A stretch of DNA of 64,000 bases, taken from NCBI RefSeq assembly GCF_014490785.1, contig NZ_CP051488.1, positions 4,340,001 to 4,404,000 on the forward strand. Direction: 5' to 3'. A program made the translations under genes and the position numbers. The stretch comes from Kosakonia sp. SMBL-WEM22. Lineage in GTDB: Bacteria; Pseudomonadota; Gammaproteobacteria; Enterobacterales; Enterobacteriaceae. Within the stretch, counting starts at the first letter, position 1. Every line of letters starts with the position of its first letter. The notes beneath the pieces were generated by a model. That model had not been told where the DNA came from, searched no databases, and saw nothing but the letters and a program-made list of their open reading frames with translations. Below, one piece after another: positions 61,790 through 64,000 of this stretch.

Positions 61790-63721
61790 TTATTTGTCGC
61801 CAAACTGCTCTGACATGGTGTTGCCCGGGTTCGGCGTACGCGGTTCATCAACCGGACGCGGCGCGCGCGGGGTACCGTTATTGTCAGAGTTATTCGCGCC
61901 TGGATCTTCCCAGCCCGCTGGCGGACGTACATCGCGACGAGACATCAGGTCATCAATTTGCGGTGCGTCGATGGTCTCATATTTCATCAGAGCATCTTTC
62001 ATCGCATGGAGAATATCCATGTTCTCATTCAGGATCTGACGCGCACGATTGTAGTTACGTTCAATCAGCGCCTTCACTTCCTGGTCGATAATACGTGCGG
62101 TTTCATCAGACATATGTTTCGCTTTCGCGACGGAACGTCCGAGGAACACTTCGCCCTCTTCTTCGGCGTAGAGCAGCGGACCCAGTTTGTCCGAGAAGCC
62201 CCACTGCGTCACCATGTTGCGTGCCAGGTTGGTCGCGACTTTGATGTCGTTCGACGCACCGGTAGAGACATGTTCAGCACCGTAGATGATCTCTTCCGCC
62301 AGACGACCGCCGTACAGCGTAGAGATTTGGCTCTCCAGCTTCTGACGGCTGGCGCTAATCGCATCCCCTTCCGGCAGGAAGAAAGTTACGCCCAGCGCAC
62401 GACCACGTGGGATAATCGTCACTTTATGTACCGGATCGTGCTCCGGCACCAGACGACCGATAATGGCGTGGCCCGCTTCGTGATACGCGGTAGACTCTTT
62501 CTGCGCTTCCGTCATCACCATGGAGCGACGTTCCGCACCCATCATGATTTTGTCTTTCGCTTTTTCGAACTCAACCATTGAGACAACGCGTTTATTACCA
62601 CGCGCAGCAAACAGCGCAGCTTCGTTGACCAGGTTAGCCAGATCCGCACCAGAGAAGCCCGGGGTACCGCGCGCAATGATCGCAGCGTCAATATCCGGCG
62701 ACAGCGGTACACGGCGCATATGGACCTTCAGGATCTGCTCGCGACCGCGAACGTCCGGCAGCCCAACGACAACCTGACGGTCGAAACGGCCTGGACGCAG
62801 CAGCGCAGGGTCCAGTACGTCCGGACGGTTGGTCGCAGCAATAACGATAATGCCTTCATTGCCTTCGAAACCATCCATCTCAACCAGCATCTGGTTCAGG
62901 GTCTGCTCACGTTCATCATGACCACCGCCTAAACCTGCGCCACGCTGACGGCCAACGGCGTCAATCTCATCAATAAAGATGATGCACGGTGCGGCTTTCT
63001 TGGCTTGTTCAAACATGTCGCGTACGCGGGATGCGCCCACGCCGACAAACATCTCAACAAAGTCAGAACCAGAAATCGTGAAGAACGGCACTTTCGCTTC
63101 GCCGGCGATCGCTTTCGCCAGCAGCGTTTTACCGGTACCCGGAGGGCCGACCATCAGGACGCCTTTCGGGATTTTACCGCCCAGTTTCTGGAAACGGCTC
63201 GGCTCACGCAGATATTCAACCAGCTCACCCACTTCTTCTTTCGCTTCGTCGCAGCCCGCGACGTCGGCAAAAGTGGTTTTGATCTGATCTTCAGTCAGCA
63301 TGCGCGCTTTGCTCTTACCGAACGACATGGCACCTTTGCCACCGCCGCCCTGCATCTGGCGCATGAAGAAAATCCATACCCCAATCAGCAACAGCATCGG
63401 GAACCAGGAGATGAAGATGTTACCAAGCAGGCTCGGCTCTTCAGGTGGTTCACCCACAACCTTGACGTTTTTGGTCAGCAGGTTGTCGAGCAGTTTAGGA
63501 TCGTTGACCGGGATGTAAGTCGTGTAACGGTTACTATCTTTCTTGGTAACGTTGATCTCACGTCCGTTGATACGCGCTTCGCGAACCTGGTCCTGGTTGA
63601 CCTCTTGCAGGAAGGTAGAGTAATCCACCTTACGGCCATTTGACTCGCTGGGCCCAAAGCTCTGGAATACTGACATCAGCACGACGGCAATGACCAGCCA
63701 GAGTATTAGGTTTTTCGCCAT
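61790..63721 (-). CDS. ftsH: ATP-dependent zinc metalloprotease FtsH
   Basis: Membrane-anchored AAA+ hexamer that degrades sigma-32, LpxC and misfolded membrane proteins. It has 643 residues. Two membrane helices (about 5-23 and 99-119) flank a periplasmic domain. Then come Walker A GPPGTGKT (near 192), Walker B IIFIDEID, the second region of homology and the zinc motif HEAGH (near 414). I report ATG 63721 to match the E. coli MAKNLILW start. An in-frame TTG three codons upstream (63730) has GAGG at a better distance and may be used. Confidence 0.96.
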   Translation of the reverse strand: MAKNLILWLVIAVVLMSVFQSFGPSESNGRKVDYSTFLQEVNQDQVREARINGREINVTKKDSNRYTTYIPVNDPKLLDNLLTKNVKVVGEPPEEPSLLGNIFISWFPMLLLIGVWIFFMRQMQGGGGKGAMSFGKSKARMLTEDQIKTTFADVAGCDEAKEEVGELVEYLREPSRFQKLGGKIPKGVLMVGPPGTGKTLLAKAIAGEAKVPFFTISGSDFVEMFVGVGASRVRDMFEQAKKAAPCIIFIDEIDAVGRQRGAGLGGGHDEREQTLNQMLVEMDGFEGNEGIIVIAATNRPDVLDPALLRPGRFDRQVVVGLPDVRGREQILKVHMRRVPLSPDIDAAIIARGTPGFSGADLANLVNEAALFAARGNKRVVSMVEFEKAKDKIMMGAERRSMVMTEAQKESTAYHEAGHAIIGRLVPEHDPVHKVTIIPRGRALGVTFFLPEGDAISASRQKLESQISTLYGGRLAEEIIYGAEHVSTGASNDIKVATNLARNMVTQWGFSDKLGPLLYAEEEGEVFLGRSVAKAKHMSDETARIIDQEVKALIERNYNRARQILNENMDILHAMKDALMKYETIDAPQIDDLMSRRDVRPPAGWEDPGANNSDNNGTPRAPRPVDEPRTPNPGNTMSEQFGDK

Positions 63722-63823
63722 GTCACTCAAGGGATTAACCTCATATTACAACTGTGTTAAAAACAGCGGCAGGATACAACATATCCCGTTTCATTCAAAC
63801 CGAAGGCCGAAATCAACGGGGTA

Positions 63824-64000
63824 TCATTTTCGCCCGGTCGCTACAATATACACTTCGCGCGAACGAGCACGCGAAGAGTCCGGTTTACGCACTTTAACCT
63901 TCGTAAACAGGGAGCGAATTTCCGTAAGGTACTCATCGAAACCTTCGCCCTGGAACACTTTCACTAAAAAATTACCGCCTGGCGCTAACACATCGCGGCA
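63824..64000 (-). CDS. rlmE: 23S rRNA U2552 2'-O-methyltransferase RlmE, 3' part only
   Basis: The last 58 codons of rlmE (ftsJ/rrmJ), a SAM-dependent enzyme that methylates U2552 in the ribosomal A-loop; the rest lies beyond the window. The visible part reads CRDVLAPGGNFLVKVFQGEG and FDEYLTEIRSLFTKVKVRKP, then ends SREVYIVATGRK. The lysine in LVKVFQ and the glutamate in SREVYIV are members of the K-D-K-E catalytic set. It is upstream of ftsH on the same strand with a gap of about 100 bp. Confidence 0.93.
   Translation of the reverse strand, partial: CRDVLAPGGNFLVKVFQGEGFDEYLTEIRSLFTKVKVRKPDSSRARSREVYIVATGRK

Noticed and set aside
60844..61932. A longer FolP with 80 additional N-terminal residues
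   Set aside because: The extension is arginine-rich, passes through the ftsH terminator hairpin and is absent from the family; the ATG at 61692 fits.

Overview
This window is chromosomal DNA from a member of the Enterobacteriaceae, probably of the Enterobacter/Kosakonia/Klebsiella side of the family. Almost every protein reads as a close orthologue of an Escherichia coli K-12 protein, in the E. coli order from fadH to ftsH/rlmE. The genus is an inference. Intergenic REP/BIME palindromes, an M1-type RNase P RNA and the metY-rimP-nusA-infB-rbfA-truB-rpsO-pnp-nlpI-yrbN-deaD string all fit this assignment.

Layout. (1) 1-7.5 kb: fadH (5' end cut off), rlmG, ygjP, ygjR, alx behind a yybP-ykoY Mn2+ riboswitch, and sstT. 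(2) 7.5-13.1 kb: hexuronate catabolism, with uxaCA divergent from exuT and followed by the repressor exuR. (3) 13.4-20.1 kb: yqjA-mzrA, yqjC, yqjDEK, yqjF, yqjG, yhaH, yhaJ, yhaK and the small yhaL, then a glutamine amidotransferase where E. coli carries cyu/tdc genes. (4) 21.0-28.4 kb: a BIME array with a 101-bp period, rnpB, and the galactarate/glucarate regulon garKRLP, divergent from garD. (5) 28.4-42.3 kb: a decayed Fic gene, rsmI, lpoA, yraN, diaA, dolP, yraQ, yraR, yhbO, yhbP, yhbQ, yhbS, the anaerobic ubiquinone genes ubiT/ubiUV, yhbW, and mtr. (6) 42.4-54.7 kb: the RNA-metabolism and translation block on the minus strand, deaD to the initiator tRNA gene metY. (7) 54.7-64 kb: argG, an accessory gene for an exported lysozyme-like/FnIII/chitin-binding protein, leuU, secG, glmM, folP, ftsH and the 3' end of rlmE.

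Functional links. Two sugar-acid pathways are encoded as divergent units with CRP-like sites between them. ExuT imports hexuronates, and UxaC and UxaA carry out isomerisation and dehydration under ExuR control. GarP imports galactarate or glucarate; GarD, GarL, GarR and GarK convert galactarate to pyruvate and 2-phosphoglycerate. The minus-strand block gathers transcription elongation (NusA), ribosome maturation (RimP, RbfA, TruB, RsmI, DeaD), initiation (IF2, tRNA-fMet) and RNA decay (PNPase).

Non-core features. Departures from the E. coli backbone sit next to rnpB, leuU, metY, or the garD/rsmI junction. The most interesting are the exported GH23-like/CBM protein at 56.5-58.5 kb, the Fic pseudogene that lost its catalytic core, the BIME arrays, and a tRNA-Leu 3'-end-like fragment near metY. 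I found no CRISPR array, prophage, complete insertion sequence or clearly new multi-gene defence system.
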